In this document: piece by piece, positions 1-4,996 of the stretch
Layout: every line of letters begins with the position of its first letter
Position numbering within the stretch: position 1 is the first letter of the stretch
DNA from: Anaerolineae bacterium
GTDB lineage: Bacteria > Chloroflexota > Anaerolineae > JACIWR01
Direction: 5' to 3'
DNA length: 6,618 nt
Assembly: GCA_021162125.1 (NCBI GenBank)
Contig: JAGGZG010000036.1
Span: 1-6,618, forward strand
The notes under the pieces: model-generated
The model's database searches: none
Seen by the model: only the letters and a program-made list of their open reading frames with translations
What the model was told of the DNA's origin: nothing
Translations under genes and position numbers: made by a program

Positions 1-329
1 GCATTGGTGAAAATCACCTTCTCAGCCAGAATCTCGCTCAACGCTGCATCCAGCCGGGGCGCAGGAGATAGCAGGTCCGCCAGCGGCACCTGGTGCACGT
101 ATGCCAGGTAGTCCTCGGGATCAATGTGGTGATGGGTTATCAGGCCGCGCATCGTCGTCCCGTAGCGGGTCAGGTACTCCCGGCGCAGGCGCACGGCTGC
201 TTCCTCGTCCAAACCCAGTCGCTCTACCATGTAGCGGTGAATGCGATCACCGATGGCCTGCATCACGCCGGCGCTGCGCGGGTAGATGGTGTCGTCCAAA
301 TCGAAGATAATGAACTCCAAACCTTTCAC
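1..329 (-). CDS. HAD-family hydrolase, pyrimidine 5'-nucleotidase-like (partial, C-terminus outside the window)
   Basis: The first 109 residues are visible; the rest lies beyond the left edge. HAD motif I is FDLDDTIYP at residues 9-17, with Asp10 the expected nucleophile and Asp12 the general acid/base. Motif II begins at the edge as VIFTN (Thr108). Between them is a helical cap segment (about 20-95). The DLDDT-x-YP form and the motif I to II spacing are typical of the SDT1/pyrimidine 5'-nucleotidase-like group, which dephosphorylates nucleoside monophosphates or related phosphoesters; substrate here is inferred only. The start is GTG at 329, overlapping the thiolase TGA as GTGA. A GGAGG lies 4 nt upstream, inside the thiolase 3' end, so translation is probably coupled to the thiolase. 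Confidence 0.85.
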   Translation of the reverse strand, partial: MKGLEFIIFDLDDTIYPRSAGVMQAIGDRIHRYMVERLGLDEEAAVRLRREYLTRYGTTMRGLITHHHIDPEDYLAYVHQVPLADLLSPAPRLDAALSEILAEKVIFTN

Positions 330-1507
330 GTGGCCTCCACGATCATCGCCTGGCCGTGAGCCCCCGCTCCACAGATGGTCGCCAAGCCGTATTTGCCCCC
401 TCGCCGGCGCAGCTCGTAGATCAGGGCCATTAGAATGCGTGCCCCAGTAGCTCCCACCGGATGGCCAATGGCCACCGAGCCACCATTGACGTTCACCAAC
501 TCAGGGTCAATGCCCAACTCTTTGATCGAGACCAGGGTCACGGCGGCGAAGGCCTCGTTGATCTCCCACAGGTCAATCTCGGCCGGGGTCAATCCCGCGC
601 GCCGAAGGGCATCCTGGGCAGCCAGGGCGGGCACCACGGCTATCCGTGATGGCGCAGCCGAGGCCTGCCCCACGGCCACGATACGGGCCAGCGGCTCCAG
701 CCCGCGCCGCGCGCTCTCCTCAGCGGGCATCATCACCAGGGCCGTTGCGCCATCGTTGAGCCCCGGCGCGTTGCCCGCCGTCACTGTGCCCGCGCCCTCG
801 AATACCACCGGCAGGCGGGCGAGTTTCTCCAGCGAAGTGTCCGCGCGCGGCTGTTCGTCGGCATCCACGATGGTGACCGTGCCCTTGTGCCCTGGCACCT
901 CCACGGGCACGATTTCGGCGGCGAATTTGCCCGCTTCTTTGGCGGCGAAGTACCGCCGGTGGCTGCGCAGCGCCCAGCGATCCTGATCCTGGCGAGTGAT
1001 GCCGTGTTCGGCTGCGCCCTGTCCACCGTAGACGCCCATGTGCACCCCGGTGATGGGGCAGGTGAGGGCACTGACCAGGGCATCAATCACCTGGCTGTGG
1101 CCCAGCCGGTAGCCGAAACGGGCCCCCGGCAGCACGTAAGGCACCTGGCTCATGCTCTCCATCCCGCCGCTGACAACGATCTCCGCCTCGCCGTGGCGGA
1201 TAAGCTGATAGCCCAGGCGGGTGGCCAGCAACGCCGCGGTGCAGGCCTGTTCCAGGCTGAAAACAGATACGCTCTCCGGCAGCCCCGCTTTGAGCGCAGC
1301 CTGGCGGGCGGGAACCTGGCCCAGGGTGGCAGCACCCATGCAGTTGCCCAGGATCACCTGGTCGATCTCTGGCCCGTGAAGCCCGGCCCTCTGCACCGCC
1401 TCGCGCAGGGCGACTGCCCCCAGGTCGGCGGCGGTCAGGTCGCGAAATGCTCCCCCGAAGCGCCCGAAGGGGGTGCGTGCCGCGGCGACGATGACCACGT
1501 CCCTCAC
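326..1507 (-). CDS. Thiolase (acetyl-CoA C-acyltransferase/acetyltransferase family)
   Basis: A complete 393-residue protein, the usual length for type II thiolases, which condense or cleave acyl-CoA at C2 in the cytoplasm. The N-terminus VIVAAARTPFGRFGG is canonical. Catalytic elements seen are Cys89 (QAC89TAA), His156 (VHMG), the NEAF motif at 317-320, His349 in NVNGGSVAIGHPVGATGAR, and Cys379 near the C-terminus. Two loops depart from the classical biosynthetic enzyme: CTAALLA replaces the usual C-[AS]-S-G loop, and CGAGAHGQ replaces C-x-G-G-G-x-G. It is therefore a clear family member, but acetoacetyl-CoA versus longer-chain specificity cannot be assigned. GTG start at 1507 overlaps the upstream stop as GTGA, and no good independent ribosome site is visible. 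It overlaps the downstream HAD gene by 4 nt, so this is an operon. Confidence 0.93.
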   Translation of the reverse strand: MRDVVIVAAARTPFGRFGGAFRDLTAADLGAVALREAVQRAGLHGPEIDQVILGNCMGAATLGQVPARQAALKAGLPESVSVFSLEQACTAALLATRLGYQLIRHGEAEIVVSGGMESMSQVPYVLPGARFGYRLGHSQVIDALVSALTCPITGVHMGVYGGQGAAEHGITRQDQDRWALRSHRRYFAAKEAGKFAAEIVPVEVPGHKGTVTIVDADEQPRADTSLEKLARLPVVFEGAGTVTAGNAPGLNDGATALVMMPAEESARRGLEPLARIVAVGQASAAPSRIAVVPALAAQDALRRAGLTPAEIDLWEINEAFAAVTLVSIKELGIDPELVNVNGGSVAIGHPVGATGARILMALIYELRRRGGKYGLATICGAGAHGQAMIVEAT

Positions 1508-1695
1508 AACGCTGTCTCGCTGTGATCGAAGTGGCCGTGGGGGAGGAAAATAAAATCGGCCCGCGTGACCTCCGCCGGGCAGAGCGTCAGGACGGGCCGG
1601 GCCTGCGCATTGCGGGAAAAGTAAGGGTCAATCAGGATAACGGCCTGGTCCAGGCAGACCTCGAAAGCAGCAGTACCTAGCCAACGCAGCTTCAA
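1504..1695 (-). pseudogene. Truncated UlaG-like metallo-beta-lactamase-fold hydrolase (N-terminal 63 residues only)
   Basis: From a TTG at 1695 the frame reads MKLRWLGTAAFEV, a typical UlaG-like N-terminus. It continues through ILIDPYFS (residues 20-27) to the metal-binding HGHFDH (His53, His55, Asp57, His58), then stops five residues later. Intact members run to roughly 200 residues or more, with further metal ligands that are missing here, so no active enzyme is expected. An ATG at 1737 is in frame, but it lies almost on the predicted transcription start, while the TTG has AGGAGG at 1704-1709 with 8-nt spacing. The TGA overlaps the thiolase GTG (GTGA). The stump may persist because it delivers ribosomes to the thiolase start (inference). 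No hydrolase continuation is visible in another frame, because thiolase begins immediately. Confidence 0.75.
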
Positions 1696-1703
1696 TAACC
1701 CTT

Positions 1704-1709
1704 CCTCCT
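1704..1709 (-). promoter_or_regulatory. Shine-Dalgarno deciding the TTG start of the hydrolase stump
   Basis: AGGAGG on the minus strand, 8 nt before TTG at 1695. The same site and spacing occur in the second repeat copy (2985-2990 before TTG at 2976). This conservation is the main reason to prefer TTG over the upstream ATG at 1737. Confidence 0.7.
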
Positions 1710-1741
1710 CGACCGTAGATCTTCCCTCATCGCGCATTTAC

Positions 1742-1778
1742 ATTATACATTATACCACATACCCCCCAAAATCGGCAA
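1742..1778 (-). promoter_or_regulatory. Sigma-70-type promoter A, upstream of hydrolase stump, thiolase and HAD genes
   Basis: Minus-strand -35 TTGCCG (1778-1773), 18-bp spacer, -10 TATAAT (1754-1749) preceded by TGG, an extended -10 form. A second TATAAT (1747-1742) follows in a tandem TATAATG duplication. The predicted transcript starts near 1742-1735, leaving a leader of about 40-47 nt to the TTG start. Hexamers and spacing are repeated in promoter B at 3025-3054. Confidence 0.65.
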
Positions 1779-1786
1779 ACACAGAA

Positions 1787-1814
1787 GCACGGGAGTTTCG
1801 TTCTTCTCCCGTGC
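1787..1814 (-). terminator. Hairpin A, possible weak terminator upstream of promoter A
   Basis: Nine-bp arms GCACGGGAG (1787-1795) and CTCCCGTGC (1806-1814) enclose a 10-nt loop. In minus-strand transcription it lies after the lipoprotein gene and is followed by a T-enriched run (TTCTGTGTTT), not a clean U tract. It could end read-through from the lipoprotein gene before promoter A. The same arms recur at 3062-3088 with a different loop. Confidence 0.4.
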
Positions 1815-1819
1815 CCCTC

Positions 1820-1942
1820 TTTAACTTTGACGCCTTCCAGCAGGACAGCTTTGACCGTCAGGCCAGTGGTAGTCTTGGCACCACGATTGTAGACCAGCAT
1901 GGTGTCGAACTGTGTGAGCAGTCGTGGTCTTACAATAGGTGT
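1820..1942 (-). pseudogene. Possible decayed transposase C-terminal fragment (tentative)
   Basis: The gap between the lipoprotein stop and hairpin A holds a minus-strand open frame beginning after a TAA at 1945-1943. Its middle part reads AKTTTGLTVKAVLLEGVKV. From memory, this resembles the stretch near the C-terminus of ISAzo13-type (Rhodopirellula) transposases, where a K-T-x-T-G-L-x-V-x-A-x-L pattern occurs. No start, catalytic residues or terminal inverted repeats are visible, and the frame runs on into repeat A. It could equally be a chance open frame. Confidence 0.2.
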
Positions 1943-1974
1943 TTATCACTCCCGTCTTTAGCCTACCTCTTATT

Positions 1975-2901
1975 CTATTGCACCTTATATTTCATTAGAA
2001 GCTCGTGCATCCCAGACGGCGTGCCACTGTGATCCGCCTTTCGAGCCACAATCCCCACCCCAGGACAGAACCACATTTCAGGTGTGTATCCCCCAACGAC
2101 TTCTGTCATTTGAAAACATTTCTCAAACGTCGCAACGGGCGTCTCGATAGTCCCTTGCTGTACCACCTTGCGTAGCATCGAGTCAGTCTCATAACCAGGA
2201 TACAGCTTTTGCATTCTCTCGTTTAGGTACCACCGCTGCCCTACCTTCAACGGGAACACCAACTCTATTTTACCGGTACCGGAAACGATAGATGTGGGTA
2301 TCGCATCCAAATCCGGTTCATCTTTTAGGCGGTAAACCGTAGCATCTTCGACGATGTACCAGTAATCTTCGCTCGCCGTTAAACTCTCTGCCGACCACCA
2401 GTCATCGTCCGATGGGATAGGGGACGGGGCTTGCTCTCGATGTATCCGCACAATGGTGTATGGGGGATGAGATTGTAACGCCGCCACACTCTCTGTGACG
2501 ACATACGTAGCGGTGAAGATTTCCGTTGGACTGAATCCCGTATAGATGGTCCCGGAGTATACCCACGTGTTACCCAGAGCAAAAGGAAATGTGACGTCCG
2601 CACCGGTAGGCTGTTGAATCGCCGGAGTTTCAGTGGGGCTTGGTGAGGGTGCTGGGGTGTTTGTCGGAAGTGGTGTGGCTGAGAGTGGCGCGGGTGTTGG
2701 CGTGGCTGTCGGTGGGATAGGCGTGGGAGTAGGCGTTGGAGTTCCAGTGTGACCGGGGACGCTCTCCTCCGTGACTGACTGCACCGTATGACCTGGACTG
2801 GCAGACGTTCTGGCAACCTGTGCCGTGGTACAGGCTGTGCTCAACGCAAGACACAGGGCCAAACAGCCAATAGCAAGAAGAAGAAACTGCTTGTTCGTCA
2901 T
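1975..2901 (-). CDS. Putative lipoprotein with Pro/Thr-rich linker and C-terminal extracellular domain
   Basis: 308 residues. The start is ATG at 2901, preceded by GAGG at 9-nt spacing; this places the hydrophobic signal (residues 6-20) at the N-terminus, and an upstream ATG at 2925 is less likely. STAC ends at Cys24, a plausible but not ideal lipobox, so lipid anchoring is inferred. Residues 52-98 are a Pro/Thr/Ser linker (PTPTPTPIPPTATPTP). The C-terminal domain (about 100-308) has two similar motifs, FPFALGNTWVY (105-115) and FPLKVGQRWYL (216-226), then CFQMTEV and WFCPGVGIV. This pattern occurs in bacterial extracytoplasmic proteins of unknown role, in which an FPL-x-x-G-x-x-W-x-Y strand precedes a late PGVG strand. 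Promoter B and its short leader frame lie directly upstream. Function unknown. Confidence 0.85.
   Translation of the reverse strand: MTNKQFLLLAIGCLALCLALSTACTTAQVARTSASPGHTVQSVTEESVPGHTGTPTPTPTPIPPTATPTPAPLSATPLPTNTPAPSPSPTETPAIQQPTGADVTFPFALGNTWVYSGTIYTGFSPTEIFTATYVVTESVAALQSHPPYTIVRIHREQAPSPIPSDDDWWSAESLTASEDYWYIVEDATVYRLKDEPDLDAIPTSIVSGTGKIELVFPLKVGQRWYLNERMQKLYPGYETDSMLRKVVQQGTIETPVATFEKCFQMTEVVGGYTPEMWFCPGVGIVARKADHSGTPSGMHELLMKYKVQ
2608..2748 (-). repeat. Low-complexity Pro/Thr-coding tract
   Basis: Degenerate in-frame repetition of Pro and Thr/Ala/Ser codons gives a GT/GG-rich plus-strand run. It encodes the flexible linker of the lipoprotein, residues 52-98. Such tracts can change length by slippage. 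Confidence 0.8.
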
Positions 2902-2937
2902 CGCTCTATTCCTCTTTCCCAACACTTCGGATTTAGC

Positions 2938-2976
2938 TCAGCACGAGCAGTGAGGTGTCAGCCAACGCAGCTTCAA
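2938..2976 (-). pseudogene. Twelve-codon remnant of the same hydrolase gene (possible leader peptide)
   Basis: TTG at 2976 with AGGAGG 8 nt upstream begins MKLRWL, identical to the first six residues of the stump at 1695. The sequence then diverges (TPHCSC) and stops at 2938, 36 nt before the lipoprotein ATG at 2901. It may be pure debris from a deletion in a duplicated hydrolase gene. It may also be translated as a leader peptide from promoter B ahead of the lipoprotein. The sequence match is clear; any function is inference. Confidence 0.6.
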
Positions 2977-3024
2977 TAACCCTTCCTCCTCGACTGTATA
3001 AGTCATCTCCCGTCGCACATCTAC

Positions 3025-3054
3025 ATTATACCGCATACTCCTCTAAGTCGGCAA
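3025..3054 (-). promoter_or_regulatory. Sigma-70-type promoter B, likely drives the lipoprotein gene
   Basis: Minus-strand -35 TTGCCG (3054-3049), 18-bp spacer, -10 TATAAT (3030-3025), the same hexamers and spacing as promoter A. It lacks the tandem TATAATG and the TG extension of copy A. It points toward the 12-codon remnant and the lipoprotein gene, with no other gene between. Confidence 0.65.
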
Positions 3055-3061
3055 ACACGGA

Positions 3062-3088
3062 GGCACGGGAGTGCTGCTCTCCCGTGCC
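3062..3088 (-). terminator. Hairpin B, possible terminator after the 3135-3722 gene
   Basis: Ten-bp arms GGCACGGGAG (3062-3071) and CTCCCGTGCC (3079-3088) enclose a 7-nt loop. It lies 47 nt past the stop of the upstream minus-strand gene and just before promoter B. The following bases (TCCGTGTTT) are only weakly T-rich, so termination is uncertain. Confidence 0.4.
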
Positions 3089-3134
3089 CCTCAGCATCCA
3101 GTTGATTAATTTGACAATTATCCCTCAGAGCTCA

Positions 3135-3722
3135 CTATTGCAATGTCCGCTCTACCAGTGCCCCAAAAAGCTCTTCAACCGACGGATCCGGCGGGCCATC
3201 AACCACCAGGATGGTCAGCGTATTCCCCCTCACGCCAGCAAACCCGCATACAGTATTTCCCTCGGATCCCGTCCCTTGCACGGCAAACCCCCACAGGCCG
3301 TCGTCCGCATTCCGCCACTCGGCGCGGACAACCTCGATCCCCGGGCCTTCCTTAAGGTACTCAACTTGGCGCTTGAACTCTGCGTTCGCTTGCATCTCAT
3401 TTTGATAACGGAAAACAAAGTTCAGCACAATGGCGCCGCCCTCCGCATCCCGGAATCTTACCGGGCATACCGCTTCCATCCAATACCCCTGCAGGAACCC
3501 TTCTGCTTGTGTCGGGGCATTCACGAATGATCCAGGCCAGTCATCGGCCGTTAAGGGTTCAACACCGTGCCGCACCCACGAACCCGCCGGTAACTCGTCC
3601 GCCTGGAGCAGCAACTGCTCCAGCGGCGACTCTTGGGGTTCCTGGGCCATGATCAGCGCAGTAGCGGCTGTCAGAACCACCAAAGTTATGACCATACCCA
3701 CCCAGACTTTCTTCTGCTTCAT
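3135..3722 (-). CDS. Exported protein of unknown function
   Basis: 195 residues from ATG at 3722, chosen because GGAG lies 8 nt upstream and because this start puts the basic MKQKK directly before the hydrophobic core. An in-frame ATG at 3749 would add nine polar residues. The signal peptide spans 1-26 with likely cleavage at IMA|QEP. The mature part has a motif, LLLQADELPAGSW (37-49), then an alternating strand/helix region with a long charged helix (about 107-125) and two cysteines (86, 159) that could pair outside the cell. No catalytic motif is evident and I do not recognise the family. It sits in a run of exported-protein genes and ends 47 nt before hairpin B. Confidence 0.8.
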   Translation of the reverse strand: MKQKKVWVGMVITLVVLTAATALIMAQEPQESPLEQLLLQADELPAGSWVRHGVEPLTADDWPGSFVNAPTQAEGFLQGYWMEAVCPVRFRDAEGGAIVLNFVFRYQNEMQANAEFKRQVEYLKEGPGIEVVRAEWRNADDGLWGFAVQGTGSEGNTVCGFAGVRGNTLTILVVDGPPDPSVEELFGALVERTLQ

Positions 3723-3798
3723 CAACTGCTCTCCTTTCGAGCGTTCCATAAGTATCTCACCATAGGAGCACGACTATCACGTTTCGCGGTGTGAGCGA

Positions 3799-4212
3799 TT
3801 ATGGGAAATAGCAATCTGCCTGATAGTTGCTCCCTTGCCATCGAGGTCCCCAGGGGGGTTCTTCCCAAAGCCAGCCCCCCTTTGGCACCAAAAGGCGAGT
3901 TGCAGGTGAGCCCCACCAATCCCAGTTGCTAATGCAGCCTGAACTTGATCCACACGTGGCCGCATCTCCGCCTGGCCCTAGGTAATGTTGATTGCCAGCC
4001 CACGTCGCCGAGCCATTGAAGAAGGCGGCATAATGTGGTTCAATTCCTATCCAGTAAGCAACGGCGACCTTGTAAGCAGTTATCGTCGCCCAAAACCCCA
4101 TAGGCTGGGGTGGGGAAGGCGGCGGGGACTTCTGGGCTATCACTGAGATCGGGCTGATGCTCATCGTCAGTGCTAACAACACGAGCACAAGGAGAAACTT
4201 GATCCTACGCAT
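3799..4212 (-). CDS. Small Trp-rich exported protein of unknown function
   Basis: 137 residues from ATG at 4212, with GGAGG 7 nt upstream. The signal peptide has MRRIK, a Leu/Val core, and a likely cut after VIA (residue 26). A short Pro-rich stretch follows (30-37). The mature part is rich in Trp, Gly and Tyr and carries Cys87 and Cys93 in CGSSSGC, plus Cys134 four residues from the end. That composition suggests a compact secreted or wall-associated domain, but I recognise no family. It has its own near-consensus promoter (4234-4262). The next gene starts 76 nt downstream with no terminator between, so the two may be co-transcribed. Confidence 0.75.
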   Translation of the reverse strand: MRRIKFLLVLVLLALTMSISPISVIAQKSPPPSPPQPMGFWATITAYKVAVAYWIGIEPHYAAFFNGSATWAGNQHYLGPGGDAATCGSSSGCISNWDWWGSPATRLLVPKGGWLWEEPPWGPRWQGSNYQADCYFP

Positions 4213-4233
4213 TTTGTTCCCTCCATAGCATTT

Positions 4234-4262
4234 ATTCTACCTGCTTAGAGCCAATTTGTCAA
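4234..4262 (-). promoter_or_regulatory. Near-consensus sigma-70 promoter for the 3799-4212 gene
   Basis: Minus-strand -35 TTGACA (4262-4257, perfect), 17-bp spacer, -10 TAGAAT (4239-4234, one mismatch). The transcript would start near 4227, about 15 nt before the ATG at 4212, just long enough to hold the GGAGG site. The rest of the 163-bp gap (4263-4375) holds nothing I can assign. Confidence 0.75.
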
Positions 4263-4375
4263 AGTCACTGGATTGGTTTCACACCTTCATCACCTTCCCC
4301 TTGCAGAAGCTCAACCCAAGTCAAGCCGGTATCAGTATATCACAAATCACCCTACTTGATGCCCACACCGACGCT

Positions 4376-4891
4376 TTATTTGTCCGAAGTCCGATAGTCA
4401 GGGAATTCGAGCGAGTCAACCAGCGTGCCACCTAGCCAGAAGGCGGCCAATCCGTTGGACATGAGCTCACTGCAACCCATAAAATTGAATGTCACCTCGG
4501 ATGGTAACAAGTAGAATGGGTCTCCCCAAATCGCCTGTCCGATTAGGAAAAAGTAAGAAGGAAATCCCATCAGTAGAATGGCCGGCAAGCCTTGGGTCAG
4601 GAGCAATCTCCAGTCGATTCGGAGGCGTCGTGGTTTTCCCTGGGCCGTATGGCTCGACCTCAATCTCAGCCATCGGTTAACGAAGTAGGGAAGACGGACG
4701 AGGGCGCCGGCTAGGAAAGGAATAACTAACCGCCGTTGAAGCTCGGCGACCTCTCGATTCGAACCCCAATCGACAGCGATACTCACATGGTAGTGCAAAA
4801 ACCAATCTGCTTGCCAACCATATAAAGCGATGAGCACCACTGCCAAGATCGAGGTGGCTATATGCGCAGCGATTCGTTTGCTTCTACCCAT
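4376..4891 (-). CDS. Putative four-helix membrane protein, unknown function
   Basis: 171 residues from ATG at 4891 (GGAG 10 nt upstream). An earlier ATG at 4972 would add 27 polar residues and begins inside the inverted repeat at 4930-4983, so it is less likely. Hydrophobic segments lie at about 7-25, 55-73, 95-121 and 143-160. Basic stretches (RSKR near the N-terminus, and WLRLRSS...KPRRLRIDWR at 74-95) predict both termini and the central loop inside. The first outer loop, about 26-54, contains HYHVSIAVDWGSNREV. No catalytic or transporter signature is recognised. It lies between two exported-protein genes on the same strand. Confidence 0.65.
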   Translation of the reverse strand: MGRSKRIAAHIATSILAVVLIALYGWQADWFLHYHVSIAVDWGSNREVAELQRRLVIPFLAGALVRLPYFVNRWLRLRSSHTAQGKPRRLRIDWRLLLTQGLPAILLMGFPSYFFLIGQAIWGDPFYLLPSEVTFNFMGCSELMSNGLAAFWLGGTLVDSLEFPDYRTSDK

Positions 4892-4929
4892 TTTCTGAGC
4901 GCTCCAGTGCTGTGACACAGCTTTTAAGC

Positions 4930-4983
4930 GGTAGGGTCCCTGACCTGCGTCTGATTTACACAAGCAGGTCATGGGACCCTACC
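4930..4983. repeat. Long imperfect inverted repeat (19-bp arms, 15-nt loop)
   Basis: Left arm 4930-4948 (GGTAGGGTCCCTGACCTGC) and right arm 4964-4983 pair throughout except for one unpaired T at 4972. The loop is 4949-4963. It lies between the stop of the 4997 gene and the start of the 4376-4891 gene. There is no U tract on either strand, so it is not a standard intrinsic terminator. It could be an RNA-stabilising or attenuating hairpin, or a small dispersed palindromic element. Confidence 0.85.
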
Positions 4984-4996
4984 TCGCTAGCCAAGT

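Larger units (their letters stand above)
1679..1819 (-). repeat. Expression-module repeat, copy A
   Basis: Paired with 2960-3092 in the same orientation. Positions 1679-1713 match 2960-2994 over 35 identical bases, covering the Shine-Dalgarno, TTG start and first hydrolase codons. The rest, through the promoter and hairpin to the shared GTGCCCCTC, is similar with scattered substitutions. Copy A is a few bases longer, mostly from an extra TATAATG. Similarity stops abruptly at both ends. The two copies start 1281 bp apart and flank the lipoprotein gene. Confidence 0.9.
2960..3092 (-). repeat. Expression-module repeat, copy B
   Basis: Partner of copy A (1679-1819), same orientation and same internal order in the direction of transcription: hairpin, promoter, Shine-Dalgarno, TTG start, first hydrolase codons. 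Homology ends after the sixth codon on one side and just past the hairpin on the other. Confidence 0.9.

Noticed and set aside
887..1525. Long plus-strand open frames opposite the thiolase (435-986 and 887-1525)
   Set aside because: They mirror a GC-rich, well-supported thiolase on the other strand; their translations show no family motif and no ribosome site.
1811..2032. 73-residue plus-strand frame in the gap after the lipoprotein gene
   Set aside because: It begins inside the hairpin, has no ribosome site and shows no recognisable pattern.
2640..2750. GT/GG-rich tandem-looking tract as a possible repeat array or CRISPR-like element
   Set aside because: It has no spacer structure and is the coding tract of the lipoprotein's Pro/Thr linker.
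2955..3530. 191-residue plus-strand open frame
   Set aside because: It spans repeat copy B and runs antisense to the exported-protein gene at 3135-3722; composition is erratic and no domain is visible.
3848..3888. G-run/C-run hairpin (GGGGGG ... CCCCCC) inside the 3799-4212 gene
   Set aside because: It lies within coding sequence for the Gly/Trp/Pro-rich C-terminus and is explained by codon composition.
4333..4345. Minus-strand extended -10-like TGATATACT downstream of the membrane-protein gene
   Set aside because: No acceptable -35 at 16-18 bp, and a far better promoter lies at 4234-4262.
4930..4983. Inverted repeat as a Rho-independent terminator
   Set aside because: No run of U follows the stem in either direction; it is kept as an inverted repeat only.
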